In this document: positions 50,842 to 57,832 of the stretch, one piece after another
Layout of the letters: each line of letters begins with the position of its first letter
How positions within the stretch are numbered: position 1 is the first letter of the stretch
From: Pseudomonas izuensis
GTDB taxonomy: Bacteria > Pseudomonadota > Gammaproteobacteria > Pseudomonadales > Pseudomonadaceae
NCBI RefSeq assembly: GCF_009861505.1
Contig: NZ_WTFT01000017.1
Coordinates: forward strand, 100,448-164,447
Reading direction: 5' to 3'
DNA length: 64,000 nucleotides
Notes under the pieces: model-generated
Database searches by the model: none
What the model was told of the DNA's origin: nothing
The model's input: only the letters and a program-made list of their open reading frames with translations
Program-made: the position numbers and the translations under genes

Positions 50842-52458
50842 CTAGAACCGGGCCACACCAAAACTGTTGGCTTGCAGCGGCCGCATCCCGGCCTCGTGAC
50901 AGATATCCAGCAAGTAACCGAGCAGGGTCCGGGTATCCCGTGGATCGATCAGTCCGTCGTCCCACAGATTGGCGCTGCCGTAGAGCGCCGTGGACTGGCT
51001 GTCGAGCTTCTGCGCGGTGACCTGCTCCAGCATGTCGAGCATTTTCGGGTCGGGCACCAGGCCGTCCTTGGCCTGTTTGGCCTCGGTGACGATGCGCAAC
51101 ACCTTGCCGGCCTGGGCGCCGCCCATCACCGCCGTGCGACTGTTGGGCCAGGCGAAGATGAAGCGCGGGTCGAGGCCACGGCCGCACATCGCGTAGTTGC
51201 CGGCACCATAGGAACCGCCGACCACGATGGTCAGCTTCGGCACGCGGGCATTGGCCACCGCCTGGATCATCTTGGCGCCGTGCTTGATCACGCCTTGCTG
51301 CTCCGATTCGGTGCCGACCATGAACCCGGTGGTGTTGTGGAAAAACAGCAGTGGCGTCTGGCTCTGGTCGCACAGCTGAATGAACTGTGCCGCCTTGCTC
51401 GCGCCCTTGGGCGTGATCGGGCCGTTGTTGCCGATGAAGCCGCAGGTGCGCCCGTGGATTTTCAGGTGACCGCAAACGGTCTGTTGATCGAACTCGTTCT
51501 TGAAGTCGAGAAAGTTCGAGCCGTCGGCGATACGGGCGATGATTTCGCGTACGTCGTAAGGCTTTTTCGGATCATCCGGGATCAGCCCCAGCAGTTCGTC
51601 GATGGGGTAGAGCGGTTCTTCCCACTGAGGTTCAGGGAGCCACGGCAGTTGATCGTTCCATGACAGCAGGCTGACGATCTCGCGCACCTGACGCACGCCG
51701 TCGGCATCGTTTTCGGCCAGGTATTCGGCGGTGCCGGCCATTTGCGCGTGCATCTCGGCGCCGCCCAGTTCTTCATCGGTGGCGACTTCGCCAGTGGCAG
51801 CCTTGAGCAGTGGGGGACCTGCGAGAAACAGCTTGGCCTTGCCGCGCACCACCACCACGTAGTCCGACAATCCCGGCTGATAGGCGCCGCCCGCCGTCGC
51901 TGAACCGTGCACCACGGTGATCTGCGGCAAACCCATGGCTGACATCCGTGCCTGATTGGCAAAGCTGCGCGCGCCCTCGACGAAAATTTCCGCTGCGTAG
52001 TTGAGGTTGGCGCCGCCGCTTTCGGCCAGGGTGATCACCGGCAGTTTGTTTTCCATGGCGATCTGTTGCAGGCGCAAGGACTTTTTCAAGCCGCTGGGGG
52101 AAATGGTCCCGCCCTTGATCGCACTGTTGTTCGCCACCACCAGCACGCGAACGCCGGACACATAGCCGATGCCGGCGATCAAGCCGCCACCGGCCGAGCT
52201 GCCGTCCTTGTCGTCGTGCAGTTTGTATCCAGCCAGGCTCGCCAGTTCGAGGAACGGCGCGCCAGGGTCCAGGAGCAGATTGAGGCGTTCGCGGGGCAGC
52301 AACTGCCCGCGTTTATCGAATTTGGCTTTTGCCTCGGCAGCCTTGTTCAGCAGGTTCTGTTCAAGCGACTGGACCTGTTCGATGCACGTCAGCATCGCCG
52401 CACGATTGCGGGCGAACTGTTCGCTGTGGGAATCGAGTTGCGATTGAATCACCGGCAT
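50842..52458 (-). CDS. atuC: Geranyl-CoA carboxylase carboxyltransferase subunit AtuC
   Basis: This 538-residue acyl-CoA carboxyltransferase has both crotonase-like halves: LPVITLAESGGANLNYAAEIFVEG (N-half, about 135-160) and LLFFHNTTGFMVGTESEQQGVIKHGAKM, IVVGGSYGAGNYAMCGRGLDPRF (C-half). It carboxylates geranyl-CoA with AtuF. The MCC type (LiuB) is close; context favours AtuC. It lies between atuD and atuB, with gaps of 26 and 3 nt. Confidence 0.87.
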   Translation of the reverse strand: MPVIQSQLDSHSEQFARNRAAMLTCIEQVQSLEQNLLNKAAEAKAKFDKRGQLLPRERLNLLLDPGAPFLELASLAGYKLHDDKDGSSAGGGLIAGIGYVSGVRVLVVANNSAIKGGTISPSGLKKSLRLQQIAMENKLPVITLAESGGANLNYAAEIFVEGARSFANQARMSAMGLPQITVVHGSATAGGAYQPGLSDYVVVVRGKAKLFLAGPPLLKAATGEVATDEELGGAEMHAQMAGTAEYLAENDADGVRQVREIVSLLSWNDQLPWLPEPQWEEPLYPIDELLGLIPDDPKKPYDVREIIARIADGSNFLDFKNEFDQQTVCGHLKIHGRTCGFIGNNGPITPKGASKAAQFIQLCDQSQTPLLFFHNTTGFMVGTESEQQGVIKHGAKMIQAVANARVPKLTIVVGGSYGAGNYAMCGRGLDPRFIFAWPNSRTAVMGGAQAGKVLRIVTEAKQAKDGLVPDPKMLDMLEQVTAQKLDSQSTALYGSANLWDDGLIDPRDTRTLLGYLLDICHEAGMRPLQANSFGVARF

Positions 52459-52461
52459 GGG

Positions 52462-53331
52462 CTATTCCTTATCCTTGAGGACATCAGGAAGGTACGCACG
52501 GTGAAAACCGTTGTACGACTCACTGTTCGTCGCCTTGTGAATCGGCCACGCCCGTCCGCCGAGGCTGGCCGCACCATCTATGCGCAAGGTGCTGCCGCTG
52601 ATAAACGCCGCCGCCGGGCTCAGCAGGAAAACAATGGCCGCACTGACTTCCGATTCGGTGCCGATGCGCTTGAGTGGAACGTGTTCGCGCAAGGTCGGGA
52701 TCACCGCCTTGAACGCACCTTCGTAAGTGTCCATGCCGCTGGACGCAACCCAGCCCGGCGCCACGGCGTTGACCCGCACGCCGGCGTAACCCCATTCGAA
52801 GGCGGCGGTCTTGGTCAGGTTGTCCATGCCCGAACGCGCCGCGCCGGAGTGGCCCATCCCGGGCATGCCGCCCCACATGTCGGCGAGCATGTTGACGATG
52901 GCCCCGCCGTGCTTGCTCATGGACTGATTGAACACTTCCCGGGCCATCAGGAAACCGCCCACCAGATTGGTGCGCATCACGGTTTCAAAACCCTTCTGGT
53001 TGATCGAGGCCAGGGGCGACGGGTACTGCCCGCCGGCATTGTTGACCAGGCCGTGAATCGGCCCGTGCTTGCGGATCAGTTCGCTGACCAGATGCGAAAC
53101 CGCTTCCTCCTCGCGGATGTCGCAGGTGCTCCAGTCAGCCTTGCCGCCGTCTTCGGCAATTTCCGTGGCGACGCTTTTCAGTTTGTCGGCCTTGCGCCCG
53201 ACCAGCAGTACATGGGCGCCCAGGGCCGCCAGTTCGTGGGCGGTGCAGCGTCCGATACCGCTGCCGCCGCCGGTGACGATGATAGTTTGACCGGCAAACA
53301 AATCGGCTTTGAAAATCGAATCGTAGGCCAT
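52462..53331 (-). CDS. atuB: Short-chain dehydrogenase AtuB
   Basis: This 289-residue SDR has the cofactor loop TGGGSGIGRCTAHEL (about 18-32), NNAGG (about 98-102), and the C-terminal end of the substrate region. The usual YxxxK catalytic pair is replaced: where SDRs have Y-x3-K, this protein reads SGAARSGMDNLTKT, as in 2,4-dienoyl-CoA reductase-like SDRs, so it probably reduces or oxidises an unsaturated CoA thioester. It is in the middle of the atu operon. Confidence 0.86.
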   Translation of the reverse strand: MAYDSIFKADLFAGQTIIVTGGGSGIGRCTAHELAALGAHVLLVGRKADKLKSVATEIAEDGGKADWSTCDIREEEAVSHLVSELIRKHGPIHGLVNNAGGQYPSPLASINQKGFETVMRTNLVGGFLMAREVFNQSMSKHGGAIVNMLADMWGGMPGMGHSGAARSGMDNLTKTAAFEWGYAGVRVNAVAPGWVASSGMDTYEGAFKAVIPTLREHVPLKRIGTESEVSAAIVFLLSPAAAFISGSTLRIDGAASLGGRAWPIHKATNSESYNGFHRAYLPDVLKDKE

Positions 53332-53343
53332 GGCGGCAATCCT

Positions 53344-55146
53344 CTAGTTGACCTGGTCGGCGATGCGCTGCGGCACCGGAATCTGGATTTCCAGCAGTTG
53401 CTGGGCGAAGGCCTTGCCTTGCGGGTCGATGCGCAGACTGGCAACGCCGCCGCCACCGAGGGCATTTTCAAGGAGAAAATTCAGGCTGTGGGTGGCGGGT
53501 AAATACCAGCGTTCGACACGTCCGTGGACCGGGTCGAGAACGTGGCTCATCCAGTCGACGATCACCTCCGGGGTCAAGGCCTCGGCGATCCACGGCAGGT
53601 ACTCGGGTGCGCGAGCCATGACGCCGATGTTGCTATGGTTGCCCTTGTCACCTGAGCGCGCCACGGCGAGTTTGATCAGCGCCACGCTGGCGTCAGCCGG
53701 ACCATCGGGCCTGGGCGGTTCGAACGGCGCGGGCAAGTCATGAGTATCGAGCACGTCCAGGGCGGGCAGGGCGCACGGATGGCGTTGACCCATGAAATCA
53801 ATTTCCAGCGTGCAGGCGGATTTGTCGATGAGGAACGAGAACAAGCGGATCAGTGGATACACCGTCGGCCTTCCGCCGACGATGCCGGTCAGCCCCGGCG
53901 CCATACCGGTGGCCGCCTGGGCGATTTCCCGGGAAAACACGATCAATGCCTGCTTGTTTGGATGGCGTACGGCGAGCTTGATCACCACTTCGCGGCTGTC
54001 CTGGCGCTGGGCATGGGGGCCGTACGTGGCTTCACTGCCGAGCAGTTCGATGCTGACGTCACTGTAGGGTGCCCAGCCACGCCGAGTGAAGATTTCCGAG
54101 GTCTTGTTGATGATCGCCGCGCTGACTCGACGGGCCTTGTCGACCGCATCGATGCCGGCGATCAGGCAACTGGCGGTGCAGCGGAAACCATCCGGATACG
54201 TGGCGCTGACTTTGTACTGACCGGTCGGCGGCAGGCCTTTTGCGCCATGCACCTGAACGGCATTTTTGCCTTGTTGAACGAGTTTGACCTGGGTGAAATC
54301 GCAGACCACATCCGGCAGCAGATAAGCGCGCGGATCGCCGATCTCATAGAGCATCTGCTCGCCCACCGTCAGTGGCGTGACCAGCCCACCGGAGCCTTCG
54401 GGTTTGCTGACAATGAACTGGCTGTCGGCGCTGACTTCGACGATAGGAAAGCCGATGTGTTCGTAGTCCGGCACATCGCGCCAATCGGTGAAGTTGCCCC
54501 CGGTGCACTGCGCACCGCATTCGATGATGTGCCCGGCCAGCGCCGCCTGGGCCAGTTTGTCGTAGTCGTGCCACGACCAGCCGAATTCATGCACCAGCGC
54601 GGCGCTGACCACGGCGCTGTCGACCACGCGCCCGGTGATCACGATGTCCGCGCCCAGGCGCAGGGCTTCGACGATGCCCGGCGCGCCGAGGTAGGCGTTG
54701 GTCGAGACACACATCGGCGGCAGCGGGGCGCCGCTGAACATTTCATGGAGGCCAAGGGTGCTCAGCTGTCTGGACTGCGGTTGCAGGTCGTCGCCCAGCA
54801 GCACGGCGATCTTCAATGTCACTCCGGCCTTGTCGCAGGCCGCTTGCAGGGCGGCGGCGCAGGCCTGTGGATTGACTCCGCCGGCATTGCTGATGACGCG
54901 GATTTTTTGTTCGGCGAGCTGAGTGAGGAGGGGGCTCAGGACTTCGATGAAGTCACTGGCATAACCGGCCTGCGGGTCCTTCATCTGCGCACCGGCCATG
55001 ATCGACATCGTGATTTCCGCCAGGTAATCGAACACCAGGTAGTCCAGGCGCCCGCCTTCCACCAGTTGCGCGGCGGCAGTCGAGGTATCGCCCCAGAAGG
55101 CGCTTGCGCAACCGATGCGGATCGTTTTGGGCGCAGTCAATTCCAT
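53344..55146 (-). CDS. atuA: Acyclic terpene utilisation protein AtuA (DUF1446)
   Basis: This 600-residue protein is the first gene of the operon. It has two parts typical of AtuA: the DUF1446 N-terminal domain (about 10-440; IGCASAFWGDTS, NAGGVNPQACA, GADIVITGRVVDSA, ECGAQCTGGNFTDW) and a smaller C-terminal domain (about 485-600; ARSGDKGNHSNIGVMAR). The protein is needed for growth on citronellol and geraniol but its reaction is not established. A strong GGAGGT precedes the ATG at 55146. Two AtuR operators lie just upstream. Confidence 0.93.
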   Translation of the reverse strand: MELTAPKTIRIGCASAFWGDTSTAAAQLVEGGRLDYLVFDYLAEITMSIMAGAQMKDPQAGYASDFIEVLSPLLTQLAEQKIRVISNAGGVNPQACAAALQAACDKAGVTLKIAVLLGDDLQPQSRQLSTLGLHEMFSGAPLPPMCVSTNAYLGAPGIVEALRLGADIVITGRVVDSAVVSAALVHEFGWSWHDYDKLAQAALAGHIIECGAQCTGGNFTDWRDVPDYEHIGFPIVEVSADSQFIVSKPEGSGGLVTPLTVGEQMLYEIGDPRAYLLPDVVCDFTQVKLVQQGKNAVQVHGAKGLPPTGQYKVSATYPDGFRCTASCLIAGIDAVDKARRVSAAIINKTSEIFTRRGWAPYSDVSIELLGSEATYGPHAQRQDSREVVIKLAVRHPNKQALIVFSREIAQAATGMAPGLTGIVGGRPTVYPLIRLFSFLIDKSACTLEIDFMGQRHPCALPALDVLDTHDLPAPFEPPRPDGPADASVALIKLAVARSGDKGNHSNIGVMARAPEYLPWIAEALTPEVIVDWMSHVLDPVHGRVERWYLPATHSLNFLLENALGGGGVASLRIDPQGKAFAQQLLEIQIPVPQRIADQVN

Positions 55147-55176
55147 AACCACCTCCGACAGATGTGAAACGAGACT

Positions 55177-55194
55177 ACCAAGCAAGCGCTTGGT
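55177..55194. promoter_or_regulatory. AtuR operator 1
   Basis: ACCAAGCAAGCGCTTGGT is an inverted repeat that recurs in reverse orientation at operator 2. In P. aeruginosa AtuR binds two inverted repeats in the atuA-atuR intergenic region; the position here matches. Confidence 0.75.
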
Positions 55195-55220
55195 TTGTAA
55201 ATGACTGAAATATCTTCTGC

Positions 55221-55239
55221 CCGAGCGCTTGCTTGGTTG
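55221..55239. promoter_or_regulatory. AtuR operator 2
   Basis: CCGAGCGCTTGCTTGGTTG is the reverse complement of operator 1 with one mismatch in the shared core. The two sites are 26 bp apart. Confidence 0.75.
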
Positions 55240-55309
55240 CCAATGCCAGCTTAAATTGCCCGCGCAAGCCCGCTGTTTTAGCGGTGATCAAGACTGTAGG
55301 AGAGAACGG

Positions 55310-55933
55310 GTGGACGAGCAAAAAGCCCTGAGGGTCATGCGTGATCTGGTCGACAACGGCCAGTTGACCGATCCGGACAGCGCCCGTGGCAAGCTGCTGC
55401 AAGTGGCGGCCCACCTGTTTCGCAACAAAGGCTACGAGCGCACCACCGTGCGCGATCTGGCCGGTGCCGTGGGCATTCAGTCGGGGAGCATTTTCCATCA
55501 CTTCAAAAGCAAGGACGAAATCCTGCGGGCCGTGATGGAAGAGACCGTCCGATACAACACCGCGTTGATGCGCGCAGCCCTCGCCGAGGCCCACAGTGTG
55601 CGCGAGCGGGTGCTGGCGCTGATCCGCTGCGAATTGCAGTCGATCATGGGCGGCAGTGGCGAGGCCATGGCGGTGCTGGTCTACGAATGGCGCTCGCTGT
55701 CCGAGGACGGCCAGGCAAAAGTCCTCGCACTGCGGGATATCTATGAAGACATCTGGTTGCAGGTGCTGGGCGAAGCGAAGAGCGCCGGGTTCATTCGCGG
55801 TGATGTATTCGTCACCCGGCGTTTCCTGACCGGGGCGTTGTCCTGGACGACCACCTGGTTTCGCGCCGATGGCAGCATGAGCCTCGATCAGTTGGCCGAT
55901 GAGGCGCTGACACTGGTGCTGGAGGAAAAATAA
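55310..55933 (+). CDS. atuR: TetR-family repressor AtuR
   Basis: The 207-residue repressor has an N-terminal TetR HTH (about 20-66; GYERTTVRDLAGAVGIQSGSIFHHFKSKDEIL) and a C-terminal ligand domain. The GTG start at 55310 is preceded by AGGAG with a 7-nt spacer; earlier in-frame codons are within the operator region. It is divergent from atuA and represses the atu operon until a terpenoid inducer is present. Confidence 0.9.
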   Translation: MDEQKALRVMRDLVDNGQLTDPDSARGKLLQVAAHLFRNKGYERTTVRDLAGAVGIQSGSIFHHFKSKDEILRAVMEETVRYNTALMRAALAEAHSVRERVLALIRCELQSIMGGSGEAMAVLVYEWRSLSEDGQAKVLALRDIYEDIWLQVLGEAKSAGFIRGDVFVTRRFLTGALSWTTTWFRADGSMSLDQLADEALTLVLEEK

Positions 55934-56028
55934 TAAGTTTGTGTTGGTCGGCAGGAAACTGGCTAACTGGGCGAAACCGCCTAGCTTGAAAGCATTGATG
56001 CAGTATTTTTGGGGAGTGGGTCGTATTG

Positions 56029-56832
56029 ATGTCTTCGCCAATTCGGACGGCTTCGCGTTTTTTGCTGGCAGCGCTTGCGGCGTTATCGATTTTGCCGTCC
56101 CAGGCTGCACAACTGGTGCGCATCGGTGCCGCGCACTTTCCTCCGTACACCGTGCGCCCGGAAACCGGGGCCGACACGGGCCTGTTGCCGCAATTGGTAG
56201 CAGCGCTCAATGCCCTGCAAAGCGACTATCAATTCGTGCTGGTGCCCACTTCCATTCCCCGACGCTTTGGTGACTTCAAGCAAGGGCGGGTGGACATGGC
56301 GATCTTCGAAAATCCCGACTGGGGTTGGAAAGAAATCCCGCACACCATTGTCGACATGGGCCTGGAAGACGCCGAAATATTCGTCGCCCAACGTCAACCC
56401 GAAGGCCGGTCGGCTCGCCAGCAAGACTATTTTGACGACTTGACGGGCAAGCGTCTGGCGCTGTTCAGCGGTTACCACTATGAGTTTGCCAGCTTCAACG
56501 CCGAGCCCAAATACCTCGCCACCCACTACAACGCCACGTTGACCTACTCCCATGACAGTAACCTGTTGATGGTACTGCGTGGCCGCGCCGACATCGCCCT
56601 GGTGACGCGCTCATACTTGAGCGACTACTTTTTACGCAATCTGAAAGTCGCTGATCAATTGCTGGTGTCCGATCGCGTCGACCAGGTTTATCACCATTAC
56701 GCCATCCTGCGCCCGACAGCGCCGATCACGGGTGAGGCATTCGGCAGCTTGCTGCAAGAGCTGCGGGACAATGGCCAGATGCTGAGGATTTTTGATCCGT
56801 ACAAGATTGCGGTGGTGCCGGTTCTGCACTAG
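56029..56832 (+). CDS. Periplasmic solute-binding protein (SBP_bac_3 family)
   Basis: This 267-residue protein has a signal peptide (about 1-27; ending SQAAQ) and a bacterial extracellular solute-binding fold: VRIGAAHFPPYTVRP, GLLPQLVAALN, QGRVDMAIFENPDW, GKRLALFSGYHYEF, and LMVLRGRADIALVTRSYL. No transporter permease is adjacent, so it may be an orphan binding protein or chemosensing component. The ATG at 56029 is used; an overlapping TTG at 56026 is possible. Confidence 0.85.
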   Translation: MSSPIRTASRFLLAALAALSILPSQAAQLVRIGAAHFPPYTVRPETGADTGLLPQLVAALNALQSDYQFVLVPTSIPRRFGDFKQGRVDMAIFENPDWGWKEIPHTIVDMGLEDAEIFVAQRQPEGRSARQQDYFDDLTGKRLALFSGYHYEFASFNAEPKYLATHYNATLTYSHDSNLLMVLRGRADIALVTRSYLSDYFLRNLKVADQLLVSDRVDQVYHHYAILRPTAPITGEAFGSLLQELRDNGQMLRIFDPYKIAVVPVLH

Positions 56833-56866
56833 AGGGTTCCACAGGTCGCGCTCATTCAGACATCAC

Positions 56867-56950
56867 GCGTTATCGTTGACGTCCATCGCGAGCAAGCTTG
56901 CTCCTACAGGGTTAGCGCTGAACCTGTGGGAGCGGGCTTGCCCGCGATGG
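56867..56950. repeat. Mixed REPIN with GCGTTATCGTTG tag
   Basis: The left arm CATCGCGAGCAAGCTTGCTCCTACAGG and right arm CCTGTGGGAGCGGGCTTGCCCGCGATGG belong to two different REP variants joined in one element. The tag is at 56867-56878. Confidence 0.85.
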
Positions 56951-56971
56951 GAGCAACACGAATGTCGTTGC

Positions 56972-57520
56972 TTAACGACGTGCACTGGCATTCGCACGAT
57001 TGCCCGACACCTTGCGGCAATGCACCAACGCATCGCGAATCATGAAGTTGACCAGGGTTGGCGAGACGCCGAGTTCCTTGGCGATGTCCTTTTGCGGTAC
57101 GCCGTTCAGGCGGTACATTTCGAAGGCGTAGCGAGTACGGCTCGGCAGTTCGGTGAGGGCGTCGGCGATGTTTTCCAGGGTCGAAAAATTAATGTGTGAC
57201 GTTTCCGGCGAAGCGCCCTGAATCACCACGTTCAGCCCTTCCTCTTCAGGCCCGGAATACTTCTGCTCCAGTGCCTGCTTGCGGTAGTGATCGATCGCCA
57301 GGTTGCGCACGATCTGGAACAAATAGCTGAGTTGAGCCTTGAACGAGGACGTGATCGGTGGCGCCGATTGCAGCCGGAAAAATGCATCCTGCACCACATC
57401 CTCTGCACGCGAACGGCAGCCGGTGATACGCGCTGCAATCTTGACCAGGATCAGTCGATTGTCGACGAAGGCCTGAAGTAGCGGTGAATCGCACCTGCCT
57501 GTGGACACTTGTTCCGTCAT
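56972..57520 (-). CDS. pvdS: ECF sigma factor PvdS (pyoverdine regulator)
   Basis: This extracytoplasmic-function sigma factor directs transcription of pyoverdine genes and iron-starvation functions. The 182 residues match PvdS-type factors through region 2 (RITGCRSRAEDVVQDAFFRLQS, SYLFQIVRNLAIDHYRK) and region 4 (LPSRTRYAFEMYRLNGVPQKDIAKELGVSPTLVNFMIRDAL). The start at 57520 gives MTEQVSTG. No other pvd gene is in the window. A Fur box lies 79 nt upstream of the start. Confidence 0.93.
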   Translation of the reverse strand: MTEQVSTGRCDSPLLQAFVDNRLILVKIAARITGCRSRAEDVVQDAFFRLQSAPPITSSFKAQLSYLFQIVRNLAIDHYRKQALEQKYSGPEEEGLNVVIQGASPETSHINFSTLENIADALTELPSRTRYAFEMYRLNGVPQKDIAKELGVSPTLVNFMIRDALVHCRKVSGNRANASARR

Positions 57521-57598
57521 GGAAATCACCCTTCTGCCAATAGGTTAGTGGGACGCCAGGAAATCCTGGCCGTCCTGCACGTCGAGCGACAAATTAGG

Positions 57599-57617
57599 CG
57601 TAATGATAATTATTGTC
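57599..57617 (-). promoter_or_regulatory. Fur box upstream of pvdS
   Basis: CGTAATGATAATTATTGTC matches the 19-bp Fur consensus GATAATGATAATCATTATC at 15 positions. Iron repression of pvdS by Fur is well established in pseudomonads. Confidence 0.85.
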
Positions 57618-57705
57618 AATTGAGAAAGAGGAGCAATTCGTGCGAATGTGTGGTGTGAGCGCGACCACACGCTGATTCATGACACCCCGCGGTGTTCTCC
57701 GGTTT

Positions 57706-57798
57706 TTCGCGAGCAGGCTCGCTCCTACAGTGATTCAGGGTGTTCATATATTGGGTGTCCACCACTGCGCACTGTGGGAGCGGGCTTGCCCGCGATGG
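57706..57798. repeat. Mixed REP pair
   Basis: The left unit TTTTTCGCGAGCAGGCTCGCTCCTACAG and the right unit CTGTGGGAGCGGGCTTGCCCGCGATGG are two REP variants in inverted orientation, between pvdS and the lipase gene. Confidence 0.8.
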
Positions 57799-57832
57799 CG
57801 GAATATCGGTCACCGTTGATGCCGGATGCGGT

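Noticed and set aside
46790..53331. Leucine/isovalerate (liu) operon instead of atu
   Set aside because: The carboxylase and dehydrogenase genes are similar, but the DUF1446 AtuA gene, the SDR AtuB and the divergent TetR AtuR with paired operators identify the atu cluster.
53740..55167. 475-codon plus-strand frame opposite atuA
   Set aside because: Shadow of atuA, and it would run through the operator region.
632..56950. Recurrent short repeats that could be taken for a CRISPR array
   Set aside because: Repeats are dispersed singly or in inverted pairs over the whole window and form hairpins; they are REP/REPIN elements, and no cas genes are present.
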